From Moniliella sp. 'wahieum' (Eukaryota; Basidiomycota; Moniliellomycetes; Moniliellales; Moniliellaceae): DNA of 64,000 nt. Under the pieces are notes generated by a model, which was given only the letters and a program-made list of their open reading frames with translations, was not told the DNA's origin and ran no database searches. The position numbers and the translations under genes are program-made. This document shows positions 11,415-22,790 of this stretch, piece after piece (positions within the stretch are counted from its first letter, which is position 1; each line of letters begins with the position of its first letter). The DNA is taken from NCBI GenBank assembly GCA_003971905.1, contig RSEE01000004.1, positions 372,001-436,000 on the forward strand, in the 5' to 3' direction.

Positions 11415-11897
11415 ATGGCAAAAGGTGAACATATTCCGTACCCTGATGAACTGGACAGAGGTTGGACGATGAGTTATTACATGTCATCAAATACGAAGAA
11501 CCGGAGGACAATGGGCGATACCGCATCGTCCCTGTGTGGAGCAAGAGGGGGGTAAGTGGAACCGGCACACCTGGGCCAATGCCGGTGCCCTCAGAAATGG
11601 CGGGGCAGCCTTCATCTTCCTTTTGCGGCCTTGCTCATGATGTTTTGTTTGCGGGCTATCCTATCCTGACTCACTACCTGCCACCATTCGGACTATTTGA
11701 GGGGGCTAATATGTGGACCAGGCGGCACCAACAGATTCGGTCGAGTGGGCAGTAATCCCTGCGTCCGTATTTCCCTCATCATGCATCAACCCCGACACAC
11801 CACCCCTACACTCGCCTCAGTCGATGGCATTACCACCTTGCACCTCGTATTTTCGCACGAATTTGAAAGTCCGGGCCGCAGCTCTTACTCGGGCGAT
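11415..11897 (+). pseudogene. 5' fragment of a KRE6/SKN1-type beta-1,6-glucan synthesis protein
   Basis: KRE6/SKN1 are type II membrane proteins with a lumenal GH16-like domain needed for cell-wall beta-1,6-glucan. Pieces seen in order, in shifting frames: YPDELDRGW and DDELLHVIKYEEPEDNGRYR (cytosolic tail), KWNRHTWANAGALRNGG leading to the membrane anchor DVLFAGYPILTHYLPPFG, then GPGGTNRFGRV, AVIPASVF, INPDTPP, and the start of the lumenal domain, TTLHLVFSHEFESPGRSSYS. Homology stops at YSGD near 11897, just where the catalytic domain should continue, and none of the remaining 400 or so residues is visible before the next gene at 13639. The fragment starts 290 bp after tRNA-Ser. Frame changes near 11465, 11552, 11630, 11740 and 11800 could be sequence errors; loss of the GH16 domain cannot. 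Confidence 0.7.
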
Positions 11898-13638
11898 GTG
11901 TTGTATGATCTCTTGGCCCGCCATCTCTCCCTCCTTCCCTTCCCACCTATCCTCCCGTACGCTCATTTCACTGAGGTGTGGCAGAAAGCTTCGTCCTGCA
12001 CCAGGGGCACCATCGCGATTATATTGCTCTACATATCCAAGGGCTCTAGACACAAATCCTAGTAGGTTCCTCCGGTCTTGTACATCCTCTGCTCCAAGGT
12101 ACCCTCTGATTGGGGCTATATAGCGCTTGCGTAAGGCCCTACCCCTTTCACATCGCTTCATGTAACTCTATGATCTCTTCAGAACCAACATCTTCCATTC
12201 TTCTCGTCGTTTTGACGCTACAAACATTTCGCAGCTCTCTCGGGCTCCACAGGGGTGCGTCATGCATGAGGCTCCTGGAAGGATCGACACAATGTACCCA
12301 CTGTTTTGGGTATCTTGAAGCTTGAAGCTTCATTGAACATTGCGTGACTTCTGGCGTCAAAAGCTTCTAAAGCGGATGTGAACGTGTAACCAGTGTGGGG
12401 CCCATGCTCAGCGGCTCAGCGAGCTCTGATTAATGATTGAGGCCTGATCGGTGACCTCAGGCCTGAGGGGCCTGAGAGAGCTGGGACTGAGCACCCTGAA
12501 GAGCGCCTGAGCCCTTTTGGAGCTTGGTGCCTGTTGCTGGAGAAGAGTAAAACCGCGCCAAGGGCGCTGACGCGCTGACGTTGGACGCTGTGAGTACACT
12601 GAGGAGTGACTAGTGACCGGTGACCAGTCAGTGAGCACGATGATTAAAGAGCGAGCGCAAAGCGGCTGTACCCTGATTATAAAAGCTCTTCTTGGCACTT
12701 GTTAATAGGCTTTGGGTTTACCGGCCTTAGGCCTTAGGCCTTACCACAGTAGGCCCTTAGAGACCTTGTTTAGTTAGGCCAGTTGAGCCACAGTTAGGCC
12801 TTGAGGCGTCAGAGACACGAAGCTGGAAGTGGAAGTGCGCTCTAGCTTGTTTTCGCACGCTCCCACACGAGGCTACAGGGTGAGTTGCTGGAGCCAACGC
12901 CTACATACATACACAAGAGATTAATTGTTAGTCGTTTCTGGTTTGGATTGGACGTTGTTGGTATATATTGGTGGCCCTGTGGATGTGGTCTGCTGAGATC
13001 TGCGGGTCTAAGATCGACTGAGATCTGGCGTTTGAATGTGCAGCGAGAGAAGCCAGAGCACGGCAGCCGCCGCTTGTCAATTGCTGGTCAATATCCAATC
13101 CAGCCGTACTGGGCCCAATGGAGGGCGCACGAGGGCTCACGCGGGCGCACGCGGCCCCGGCAGCGCCACGCTCCGGCCAAGGGCGCGGGGTCTATAACGC
13201 CGTAACGCGTAACGTCTAAGGTCCAAGGCTCAAGGCCTAAGCGCCAAGCGCTCCCTCAGGTCTGAGCCTGAGGCAGCCGCGAGCGCAGGAGCTCCGCGCT
13301 GAGTGCGCTCCGCAGGGCCAGCGAGGCGCCAGTGTCCCCTCGCATCGGTTCCCCACTCGCTGGTGATGGATTGGATGGCCGATCGATGATTGGTGGCCCC
13401 ATCCCAGGCGGTGGGTGCGAGGATCCTGCGCGCTTGTTCCGAGTTCTGAGTTCTGTTCTGAGTCCTCCCAGTCGAGGTTGAGTACGTTGAACGTTGAGTG
13501 TACTGAGTTCGGGTTGCGTTCGGGGTTCTGAGATCAGACCCCAGCGCGAGCCTGAGGCTGTCTGGCGCCAAACCCATCCAGTTTGCAACCACGCAACAGA
13601 GGAGGTGCTGCTGCTGCCGCACCTCACCACCCACCTCC
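11898..13638. other. Intergenic region rich in CTGAG/CTCAG motifs
   Basis: About 1.7 kb between the KRE6 remnant and the RasGEF gene. Dense CTGAG/CTCAG copies at about 12405-12605 and 13255-13560, a GGCCTTA triplication at about 12721-12742, and a TAACGCGTAACG site at 13203-13214. Minus-strand frames at 11817-12360 look protein-like but match no family I know. Confidence 0.4.
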
Positions 13639-16600
13639 ATGCTCCGCCCCGTCGCACGCCGGCCGGCTGCTAGCGCCTCTCCTGCGGCGGCGGCGGCGGC
13701 GGGGAAGCGACTGTGGAGACGAGTATCACTGCCGTCAAAGCCCTGCTGGCCGCCCATGGACTCGAGTTCCACTCTGCCCTCCGCAAGATGGGCGAGGGGG
13801 GCGATGTGGGTGCAGGAACACCGTACGAGATCCAGTGTGTCTCCCATCCTGATGGCAAGACGGTCTGGCACTTCCGCCCCCGCCCTCGCCTCACTCCTCC
13901 CGCTCCCCGCGGCGATCCGTCGCTCCTGCCCTTGGCCCCCGAGGGTGCTGCGCTGCAATGCGGAGACATGCTCGGCGCCATCCTTTCCACCCACCCTTCC
14001 TGGAAACGGACTACTTCAACCCGCCCTCCTCCCCCCTTTGACGCCCCGCTGGGCCCCAGCGTCCACTTCCACCCGCTCACAACTGCTCAGTGGGCGACCC
14101 TGCCCCACCGCACCCCTCCGCCTCCAACACAATTGGACGTCGACGGGCGGGACCGGATCAAGGCGCACTTCGATTTCTTCCATCCTTTGACGCAGGGCGA
14201 GCAGCATAATTGGACAGAGGACCCTCGTCTTGCCATTTGGGGGGTTGCCCACACCGACGCTCCTGATCAGGTGCTCCAAACTTCGGGGCCATCTCTCCTA
14301 GCACAACGTTCCCCTTAATGCAGGCCCACTCCTCCTCCCCGGCCCTCTCCTGCAGTGCCCACTCTACCCCCGAGAGTGAGGTGGTGCCGCCGCTTCGGGA
14401 TTGGGAAGTAGCAGCGCTTTCCCACAGGGGAAAGCAGCCTTTTGGCAGCGTCACTCGAACGGCTCGTCGCCCAACTTACTTCGTTCCTCGACACGCGCCT
14501 CCAGACTGACTTTTTTACACGTTTCGTCTTTTTATGTCTCCGGACACACTGCTCGATCTCTTGTTGGCCCGCTTGGAATGGAGCTTTCCTAGTCCTGACG
14601 GAACTGAGGGCGGAGAAGATAAGGGAAGTCGAGCTGTCGTTCGAGTCAGGACCATGGTCCTTCTCCGATTTTGGCTCTTCCACTTTTTCGAACAAGATTG
14701 GTATCCATCCCCTGCGCTGCGATCCAAGCTATGCACTTGGCTCAATACATATGCTCACGCACCCCACGGTGCAGAGGAGTTTTGGCTGCGCTGAGGAAAA
14801 CGGTGCACTCTCTTCAACAGAAGTATGGTGCGGCCGCCTGCCCTGACTCGCTCGACGCTCCCCTATGTTGGAGGAACTACTTCCCCGCTCAGCTCTCTCT
14901 TTAGAGCGGAAGCTACATTCGCTCCCCCTTTGCTTTTGAGGGAGAAACGAAGCCTTCTTAATACGAAATGGGGGTCCACCCTTCGCATGCCCCGCCCGGC
15001 AGGAAGGCGAGAGATTAGGCTCAACACCCAAGCTTCTTCCACTGCACCTGCCCAGGTTCTGGATCTCCTGTCTTCCCCAGATGAGTTACGGTCCTACCTT
15101 CAATCGTGTGACGTGACCATGTCGTTTGAGCAGCCGGACTACGGATCCCGTCCCAACATCGAGAAGGAGCCAGAAGGGGACGAAAAACCATCATCCCTTC
15201 TGTCCAATTCCGCCCGAACTACAAGGGAGCTTTCCTCTTGTTCGTCCTGCTCTTCCTCTTTTTCATCCCAACCCAGATCTGAGCGTTCGTCTCGCCATTC
15301 TCCCTGCCCCCCGCTGATCCCTCCCAACAACAGTCAAGCATCACCTCCCCACCTACCGCCCAAGTTTCTCCTCGAGGCCTTACGTGCCCCCTTCGCCGCC
15401 CCGCATATCCAACCATCCCGACGGATGGCTCGAAACTCTGATCCCTCAACACGAACTGGACTCTGTCATGACTGGTTCGGTCCGATCCACCTCGGTCCAA
15501 TCGTTTACAACTTATGACACCCAAACTTCGTCCGCTCGTTCGGCCGCGCCGTCGGGGGCCACCTTTGGTGTGTACTCTGATGGATCACACGGCGTCTCCC
15601 CCGAGACTCGGCCCAAGACTCTGTCGAGGAGCATGTGCGTTCCTTCATCCCCCCCCCGCATGCTTTCTTCTTATGCTTACCTTCTCCACCTCAGGTTATG
15701 GGACAGGGAGCGCCCTTGAGAAAAGAACAACCTGCCGCCCTGGATCAACTGTTGTTTTTGGCGATGCAACGCCTACGTGAGCGGGAGAAGCTCGACGGCT
15801 TTGACTGAGCACGATGGGGTAGCAGCAGAGACGAAGCAAGTGGAGACAGAAAATGGTTGTTCCCTTCACCATCGCCATCCATCAGCAGGTAGCCGAGTCT
15901 ACGGCTCTCCCACGGTCTCCTTATTGGCCAAGGAAGAAGCGACAAGAAGCATGACCCCTACCGACGACCTAAGCGTGGGCGATTCGGCTGGGGCATCAAT
16001 TCCGATCGCCGGGGCGTCTCATGGCAAGCAGAATAAGGATCGGGCCCTCTCTGAGCGACTCCCTGGGCCACCTGCGATGGAGACAGGGGGTGAGTTGCCC
16101 TCTGTGGTCGATGAGGCTCCCATCATCTCCCCCAGTGAAGCGACTGAACCCAAGACGGACCACGTTGATCCTGTCCAACTGCCTTTCTTTCACCAAGCGA
16201 CATTTGGGTCCGGACCACATGCATCGAAGGGGTTGGGCCAAGCCCCAGCTTTCACTTGCCGAGTCAGAGCAGCCACAGTCGTGGGCTCCCCACCGCCGAG
16301 CAAAGGATCGTGGAATCTCGCGTGACGCAATGGACGCGGAGCGTCGCCATCTCAGTCAGCGGGGGAGCTACGGCGGCAAGTGGGTTTGATCGTACCCTCC
16401 ATTTGGATGACTTGGATCTCTCCAGCGACGAAGATGGGGAAGTGGTTCGTCGAGCGCTTCGTCGTCTGCCTGGGGCGACGCAGTTGCGGCATGCGCTCCC
16501 TGTTTCGGCCTCGTCCAGTGTTACAAGTGTCGGCGAGCTCCCGGAAGAAGAGGAGACGGTGCATAGGGCGGTGCGTTCGGTGCTGCCGTCGAACCAGCGG

Positions 16601-18023
16601 TGCCTTCCTTATGGCTTCCTCACCAGCACCCTGTTTGACGATGAAATTGCTCTGGCGGGGTGCGAAATGGTGCGGGATTCAGCTTGGACGGATTTGAGTC
16701 GGAGGAGGACGAAGGGGGCGGAGTGGCAGACGCCTTGGCGCGCTTGGAAGGAATCATCTCCCAGGAGAAGAAGCTAGCACGAGCTCGTCAGGTGGACACG
16801 TTACTGGCGGCATCTGCCCAGGGATGGGGAAGGATCCGGTTGCCCTGCCCACCAGGGCTACCGGTCTCCCTGCTTGCTTCCTCGAAGCCCAAACCAGGAG
16901 AAGGGCAAGACGCGCGCCACCATTGCCTCGGTGCCACCCGCTCGTCGTAGCCCCATGTCCCCTGCCATGGGCAAACCGGACCAACTCGCATTGCCTCCCT
17001 CGCACCGGTCGTTTATTTTGGACAGCCGTTCAGAGGAAGTGGCAGGCCAATGGTGCCTGATCGAGGCCGAGCTGTTCACCAAGATTCTTGGTCGGAGCTA
17101 GCATCGGGCGAATGGCGCGCCGTTTTGACCTGCCGCCCGTGTACGACTGGGCGGCGTTTACCGGTTGCGGATGCGACGGCGCGTCGAAGCAGAGGGCAAG
17201 CCCAGCTCGGACGACTCGGCCTTGGCGGTGATCGCGGCGCGCTTCAACTTGTTGGCCAGCTGGATCGCATCAGAGATTGTGTTGACGTCCACGTCGCGGG
17301 CCCGGGCCGGGCTGGTGGCCAAATTTATTCGGATCGCGGTACGCTGCTATGAGCTGGGCAACTTTGCTTCGGTGGCCCAGGTGGTGTGTGGGTTGCAGTC
17401 GCCTTGGATTGCCCGCTTGTCGCGCACGTGGGCGTTGGTTCCTCCGCTGGAGAAACGGGCGCTGCGCGACTTGGCACCCTCGCCTCGCCAGCCTATGGCT
17501 TCCGCCAGCTGCGGCGGGTGTGTGACAATTTGATTGCCCAAGCCGGCTTGGAGGAACACACCAACTCGGCCGGTCCGTCCACGTCGCACGGTGGAGGGAC
17601 ACGCCTTGCGCCGTCGCAAGCGTGTGTGCCGTTTGCGGGGCTGCTGCTGTTGGACCTGACCGAGGTGGACCTGCTTCCCTCCATGCTTAGTGCCACCGAG
17701 TACCTCCCGCGCCTCGGCACGCCGGCATCTCCATCGACAACCGCACCAGCCTCGGCCCAACCGGCCGCGGACGCATTGGACCTCATCCTCCCCGCGCTCC
17801 CGGCGGCGGTGGATGGAAGGCAAGTCTGGTCAACCTGTTCAAATTTCGCCTGTTGGCAATGAAGATCAAGACTACCTTGGCGTTCCAGGCATGTGCGCGG
17901 GCGTATGCGGTGCCAGTCAGTGCACCGCTGTACTCGCGTTGCCTCAAGCTCCGATGCCTTCCGGCTCCCATTCTTACCCAGTACGCTTCTTCCTTGGCCG
18001 CGGTTTGGCACATGCCGTACTAA
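13639..18023 (+). CDS. Ras-family guanine nucleotide exchange factor, Lte1-like architecture
   Basis: GEF for a Ras-like GTPase. The N-terminal RasGEF_N (REM) domain lies at about 14.44-14.79 kb: SLERLVAQLTSFLDTRLQTD, MSPDTLLDLLLARLEWSF, VRTMVLLRFWLFHFFEQDWY. A long Ser/Pro-rich, acidic, probably unstructured region follows (about 14.8-16.9 kb). The catalytic RasGEF domain occupies about 16.97-18.02 kb: DSRSEEVAGQWCLIEAELFT, LLASWIASEIVLTSTSRARA, VAKFIRIAVRCYELGNFASV, CGLQSPWIARLSRTW, VPFAGLLLLDLTEVD and NLFKFRLLAMKIKTTLAFQ, ending LAAVWHMPY. REM at the N-terminal side and GEF at the extreme C-terminus of a roughly 1450-residue chain matches Lte1 (mitotic exit) more than Cdc25, which is SH3-led; Cdc25-like is the alternative. 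Several one-base frame breaks, including a T-run near 14535. Start ATG 13639 chosen because it precedes the first coding-like frame. Confidence 0.85.
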
Positions 18024-19373
18024 TCGTTTGCTCTTGCTCTTTCTTACTCGTCTAGACTTTCGCACATGCAAGAGTAACCCCGAGGCTTTCCTGACCCGTT
18101 TTGGCCATCGTTCTTCCTTTCTTACGCGCTCTTGCCCTCACTCTTTTCCTTCCCTCTTTCCCACCAAAGCTCCCATATCGTCATTTTAACATCTGCTCGG
18201 ATAATTCACCTCACCTCCCTCCCCCCTGCACGCACGAGCTCTTCACCCGTCTCTGCCTTTTCGTTTGTCTTCGCATCGCGCTGATACCATTTTTGTTTCT
18301 GTGCTCACCTTCTTGTCCACCTCATCTCTCGCATGTCTTATGCTGAACATACATTCCTTGCTTCCGTTCGTTTTGCCTGTCCTTTTTTATTGTCGTGGAC
18401 CATGTAGCTCTCTCCATGGTCGTCGATCCGCACCCTGTCATCCTCACCACGCCTATCTCTGTCCTTGGCGTCCCAACACGCGATTGCTCTGTCCATGGCG
18501 ACCTTCTTTGCTGTGCCCGTGGTGATCATCGTTGGCCGATCAGGTGCTGGGGGTGAGTTGTGGGGCGGAGAGGAGGGACGGGCCCGATGGAATCGATTAA
18601 ATTATGCACTCGTTGATGCACATCTCCTGTGGGACGGTACCCTCCCGACCAGCTGGTCCGAGGAGATCATGGGCACTTCCAGGCATTCCCCTCCCCGGGC
18701 TTACCGCCCCATGCCCCCCCTCAAGCCTGCCTCGACCAAATCCAAGTCTCCTTGTGAGACGAGGCGAGGTGAGGTGAAAGGGGCTCGGGCAGGTCGCCTC
18801 GGTCCTCGGTACAATCCCAACCCATATGTGCTGTTCCACTCGGCGCGCCCAATCTACTCGGTGCTCGGTTCCTCGCAATTGTCACGACCACTTCTGGAAT
18901 CATGCGATCGCGATCACTGTAACTACTCCCGCCGAGCGCCGAGGACCGAAGTGGCTCTTGGCTACGGCAGAATATGCTGTCCCAAACACATGTTTTTTTT
19001 ACATACCATGTACGTGGTACCATGGGCTGGGGGAGGCGGATTGGAAAGGGGAACGGATGTCGAAGCACAGAACTACTAGCACTGCGACGAAGTGGAATGA
19101 AGCGGATCGGGAAGCAGCAACGACGAATGCCGGTGTGGTGCGCCGCCGAAAGAGAAAGGCTGGGGTAGGTAGCCAAACCACGATGCACGGGCGAGGCACC
19201 CGGAGCCTAGGTCCAGCCATGGCACCCACGCACCACCAACACACGACGTCGGGATGCAAAGCGCGCCTGGAGGAAGAGATGAGATCAAAGATGATTTGGG
19301 CATACGAGGAAACGCCTTGTGCCGGTACAGCAGCGGTAGAATCCCAGCATCATTCGCTTGCGCAAGCACTTCT
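18024..19373. other. Convergent intergenic region between RasGEF and GSK3 kinase
   Basis: About 1.35 kb; pyrimidine-rich from 18040 to 18480, consistent with 3' untranslated sequence. No frame with a recognisable domain on either strand. Confidence 0.5.
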
Positions 19374-21082
19374 TTAATCCAACGACACACGTAAACTGTC
19401 GAGTGGGATTGGCTCAAAGTTGTGCACGTCGATTCCCTGTGCCCTGAGTGCCGCCTCAGCATGGCTAGGGACGAGCTTAGGGATCAAATCGGGACGGACC
19501 GAGAGCTCTTCCCGGTAAAGTTAAAGAGCGGAGGGAAAGGCCGCCCATTGGGAAGCAAGTGGGCCGTCTGCCCTTCCGGCGGCGGCTGGCGCAGCTCGTT
19601 AAAGTAGGGGTGGGCCAGTGCTTCGGCCGCCGTCAAGCGAGCGGGTGGGGTGTAGTCCAACAGGCGCGAGATGAGGTCAATCGCATCGGCTTCCGTACGG
19701 GGACGGAAGACCTTGCTGAACGGGTGCGGACGGATCTGGGGGAACTTGTGTTCCATGTAGTTCTTGTTCATTTGCTTGATTTGCTCTCGAGTGGGCGTGC
19801 CGAGGATCTTGATGATTTCAACCAGTTGGTCGATCCCACTTTCACCTGGGAAAAAGGTTGGCCTTGCATGCTCAGCCATGACGCATCCGGTGGACCAAAT
19901 GTCTGCAAGCATACAACATGGGTCAGCTACCAGAACGCAAGACAAGTTAGGGCGAGGGCGTCGTACCGATACTCGTCGTGTAGTTGGTCGCACCAAAGAT
20001 GAGCTCGGGAGCGCGGTAGTAGCGGGAGCAAATGTACGACACGTTGGGCTCGCCCGGCACGAGGATCTTGGCCGAGCCAAGTCACAGAGCTTGAGGACAA
20101 CCGGCCTCGGCATTCAGCAGCAAGTTCTGCGGCTTGATGTCCCGATGGCAAATGCCAATCGAGTGAATGTAGGCAAGAGAGCGGAAGAGCTGGTACATGT
20201 AGAGTTTGATGAGGATGGGTGGCATGTTCTGCTTGACCTTGACGTAGTTGCGCAGGGAGCGGTAAATGGTTTCCGGCACACTCCATCACCAGGTTGAGAT
20301 ACACTTCGTCCTTCTGCCAGGGGGCAAGAGAGGTTAGCAGAGGGCGCACCCACAGCAAAGACAACGAGGACTGACCTTGCTCCCGTTCGAGTAGAAAAAG
20401 GCGCGCAAGGCACACACGTTGGGATGGTCGATGATGCGCATGATCTGGAGCTCGCGGTTCTTGAAGCGCTTGTCCTGGAGGACCTTCTTGATGGCAATCT
20501 CGTTGTGGTCGCGGGGCACGACTTGGGCTCATGCGGGGCGAGCTTGGCCTGGAAGACGACGCCGAAGGAGCCGTTGCCAATGACCTTGCAGGAATTGTAG
20601 CCAATCTCGGTGGGCTCGCCCGACTTGGCAATCGGAGGCAAGCACCTTGATGACCTCGTCAACCGGTTTGGGGGCAGACGCTGCTGGACATGGGGTTAGA
20701 GGGGAGCAGGGGGCAGCCGAGGGGGTTGGTCGCCTGGGGGGGGGGGGAGGGCACACACGCGTGCGCACTGCCCGGGTGCTGCCCAGCAGCCGGGCCGGGA
20801 GCGTGGCGTGGGTCGCTCACGCTCCGATGGTGAGAACGCAGCTGGCCGCAGCCCGGCATGCGGCCCTGCAGCACCGCACCGCCGCACCCGTCGGCCCTCG
20901 TCCGCGTCACTTGGCTGGTGCCCAGCCACGGCCCCCCGCCGCCCCCGCCCCGCGCCAGCCAGCGCCCAGCGCCCAGCGTGCAGTCCGTACACTGCCCGTC
21001 TGCGGCCTGCCGGGTGCGCCCTGCCTGCTGCAGGGGGGCAGTTTGCGGTCACCGCTCGGCCCCAGCGCTCACCTTTCAACAT
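19374..21082 (-). CDS. GSK3: Glycogen synthase kinase-3 family Ser/Thr kinase
   Basis: CMGC kinase acting in nutrient, stress and differentiation signalling. Kinase features in order: [14 protein letters not shown] lead-in, glycine loop [13 protein letters not shown], invariant Lys in [17 protein letters not shown], catalytic loop [15 protein letters not shown] region read as LKLCDLGSAKIL after repair, activation-loop [14 protein letters not shown] containing the regulatory Tyr, [11 protein letters not shown], then [40 protein letters not shown] and a C-terminus reaching the TAA at 19374-19376 ([11 protein letters not shown]). Introns 20314-20375 (62 nt) and 19903-19966 (64 nt) are clear. A first exon MLK (21082-21073) joined over a 389-nt intron (20684-21072) gives [14 protein letters not shown] without any frame repair; an alternative start is ATG 20691. 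One-base losses near 20522, 20275, 20095 and 19885. Confidence 0.94.
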
Positions 21083-21573
21083 CACGCGTCATGCTGCATC
21101 ACGCTCAGGCAGCGCACCGCAGACGACCGCTGCTGGGGCACGAGGCTGGGCCAGTGCCTGGCCCCAGCAGGCGCCCCAGCCTGCCCCAGCTGGCAGCCGC
21201 AGTTGGCTCATTGGGTGTCGGGGTGTGACCGAGGCGCGGCTGGCCGCCCCCCTGCCGCCGTCTCTCCGAAATTTCATGCATGCTCCCACTTTCCTGGCGC
21301 CCTCCACTTCGCGCTGTTTCGCACCGCAACCCGCACAGGGGCAGTGTCCGCACCCAGCCGACGTCACTTGTTCCAATCCTGCCTGGCTGGCCAGCGCTGG
21401 CTGCTGGCCACTGCTGGCCCCATTAGCCCGTGCTGAAACTGAGCCACTGAACGCTGGACGTGCACGGCACGTGCTGGATGCTGAAGCTGAATTGCCAACC
21501 AGTGTGTTGCGAAAATATTTCCGCCCACCCACACGTGACCGCGTCCCCCGCTGGACCAACACGTGTCTCCCCG
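20692..21573. other. GC-rich upstream region of GSK3 (contains the proposed long first intron)
   Basis: Very GC-rich, with repeated GCCCAGC/CTGGCCA words between about 20930 and 21430. Apart from the proposed GSK3 first exon at 21073-21082, no gene is supported; long frames on both strands are compositional. Confidence 0.4.
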
Positions 21574-22790
21574 TCAAATGGCGGTCCCGAACAGCTTTTC
21601 GAGTCGTGCTAACCTGTGCCAACCGTACCATTCATGGGGAGCGAAGAAATTCACCCATGCATTCATTCCTCGTCGGAAAAGATCGATGGCATGCTCGGGC
21701 GCCCCGTGTGCGATGCCGAAAGTACCACCGTCTTGGTTCGCAGTGACGCCGACCGCCCCCAGGCCGACGGGCGAGGAGGCCGGGTCAGACGCCCAGGGGC
21801 GGGGGTCATCACCGACGTTTCGTTTCCAGTACTGGCCGATAAACCACGGGCTGGCGAGGAGGAAGCGAGGGGGATGGCCCAGTCAGTTTCTCCTCATCCT
21901 CGATCGTGAGATCAACGACCTCAGTCGCTGGCGCAGATATGTCATCTTTCTTCCTCGTTGCGAGCACGTGCGGTGAAGATAAAGCGGGAGGCGGAGGGGA
22001 GATACTGGCTGGAGGATGCGAGTTGGTTTCGCTGGAAGAGCAAAGAACAGGGGTTGCGTCCGCACCGCTCCCCTCTTTGATTGGTGATGACTTGGATTGA
22101 AAGATTGGCTGAGCAGGCAATGAGGCCGAAAGAGAGATAGTTGGTGCTCTTCTTGGGGAGAGAGTTGGGTGTGAGATGAGCAAACGGGGGCAGCACGAGG
22201 CACAGTCGGTTCCGGCAAGAGGGAGGTCACCGCTGGAAGCAATGCCTCCACAACAATCGTCTCCATCCTTTGGCAGCGGGGAGGAGGGGTCAGTGGATTG
22301 AGGCAGGAGCGGGATAAGATCCGAGGAAGAGGTCGTAGCAATGCGCTCGTCTCCATCCACTGCACTAGAGACATGCGAACCCCCCCCAGGTGGAGGAGAG
22401 GCTCGAATCTGTGCCAGGCGCATGCTTCTTCTCCTTGGAGTGACTGCTGCTTGCGAAGACGCTTCGGGCTTCCCGGCGGGCTGCTGAGGGAGGTTGCCTG
22501 TAGACTGGGAGGTCCACTTTTTCTCCTCTTAAGACGCCGGTTCGGACGTGCCTGAGTGGGATGCGAAGTGGAGATCCTTTTGGTCGAGGAGCACTCCTCC
22601 TGATCGGGAGATGGGTCAGATGTCGTGGTAACCCCAAGGCCAGACTGCGATTCAGTCGTTTTTCGCCTCTCGTACCGCCTCCTGGGGCTTGCCGCGGGTT
22701 GGGCCTCAGGGAGGGTTAGAATGGGCTTCGAAGCGGTGCCGCTGCGGTCTCCTGGACCTCAACTCTCTCCTTGGATGAGTTCTATGCGTT
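21574..22790 (-). CDS. Unidentified nuclear protein with SUMO-interacting motif
   Basis: No family recognised. Reading down from about 22750: SPRRRYERRKTTESQSGLGV, RPNRRLKRRKSGPPSLQ (a basic cluster that could be a nuclear localisation signal), a long Ser/Pro-rich disordered stretch, then EVVDLTIEDEE near 21890-21920, a textbook SUMO-interacting motif (hydrophobic VVDLTI followed by acids). After a frame change comes a compact, aromatic-rich C-terminus: HPPRFLLASPWFIGQYWKRN, GLGAVGVTANQDGGTFGIAH, FRRGMNAWVNFFAPHEWYGW, ending LEKLFGTAI at the TGA 21574-21576. The composition of that tail is clearly coding. Disordered body with NLS and SIM suggests a chromatin- or SUMO-pathway protein, but this is inference. 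The start is not resolved; the value given is the upper edge of convincing sequence. Confidence 0.5.

Noticed and set aside
11817-12360. Protein-like minus-strand frames opposite and after the KRE6 remnant
   Set aside because: They overlap the KRE6 homology antisense, need a frame change, and match no family, so they are not called as a gene.
18465-19079. Open frame of 204 codons between RasGEF and GSK3
   Set aside because: No domain, begins in pyrimidine-rich 3' sequence, and its composition resembles its non-coding surroundings.
20529-20691. ATG at 20691 as the GSK3 start
   Set aside because: Using it requires a frame repair within the first codons, whereas splicing a first exon at 21073-21082 to the CAG acceptor at 20684 gives [14 protein letters not shown] without repair. 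Kept as an alternative only.
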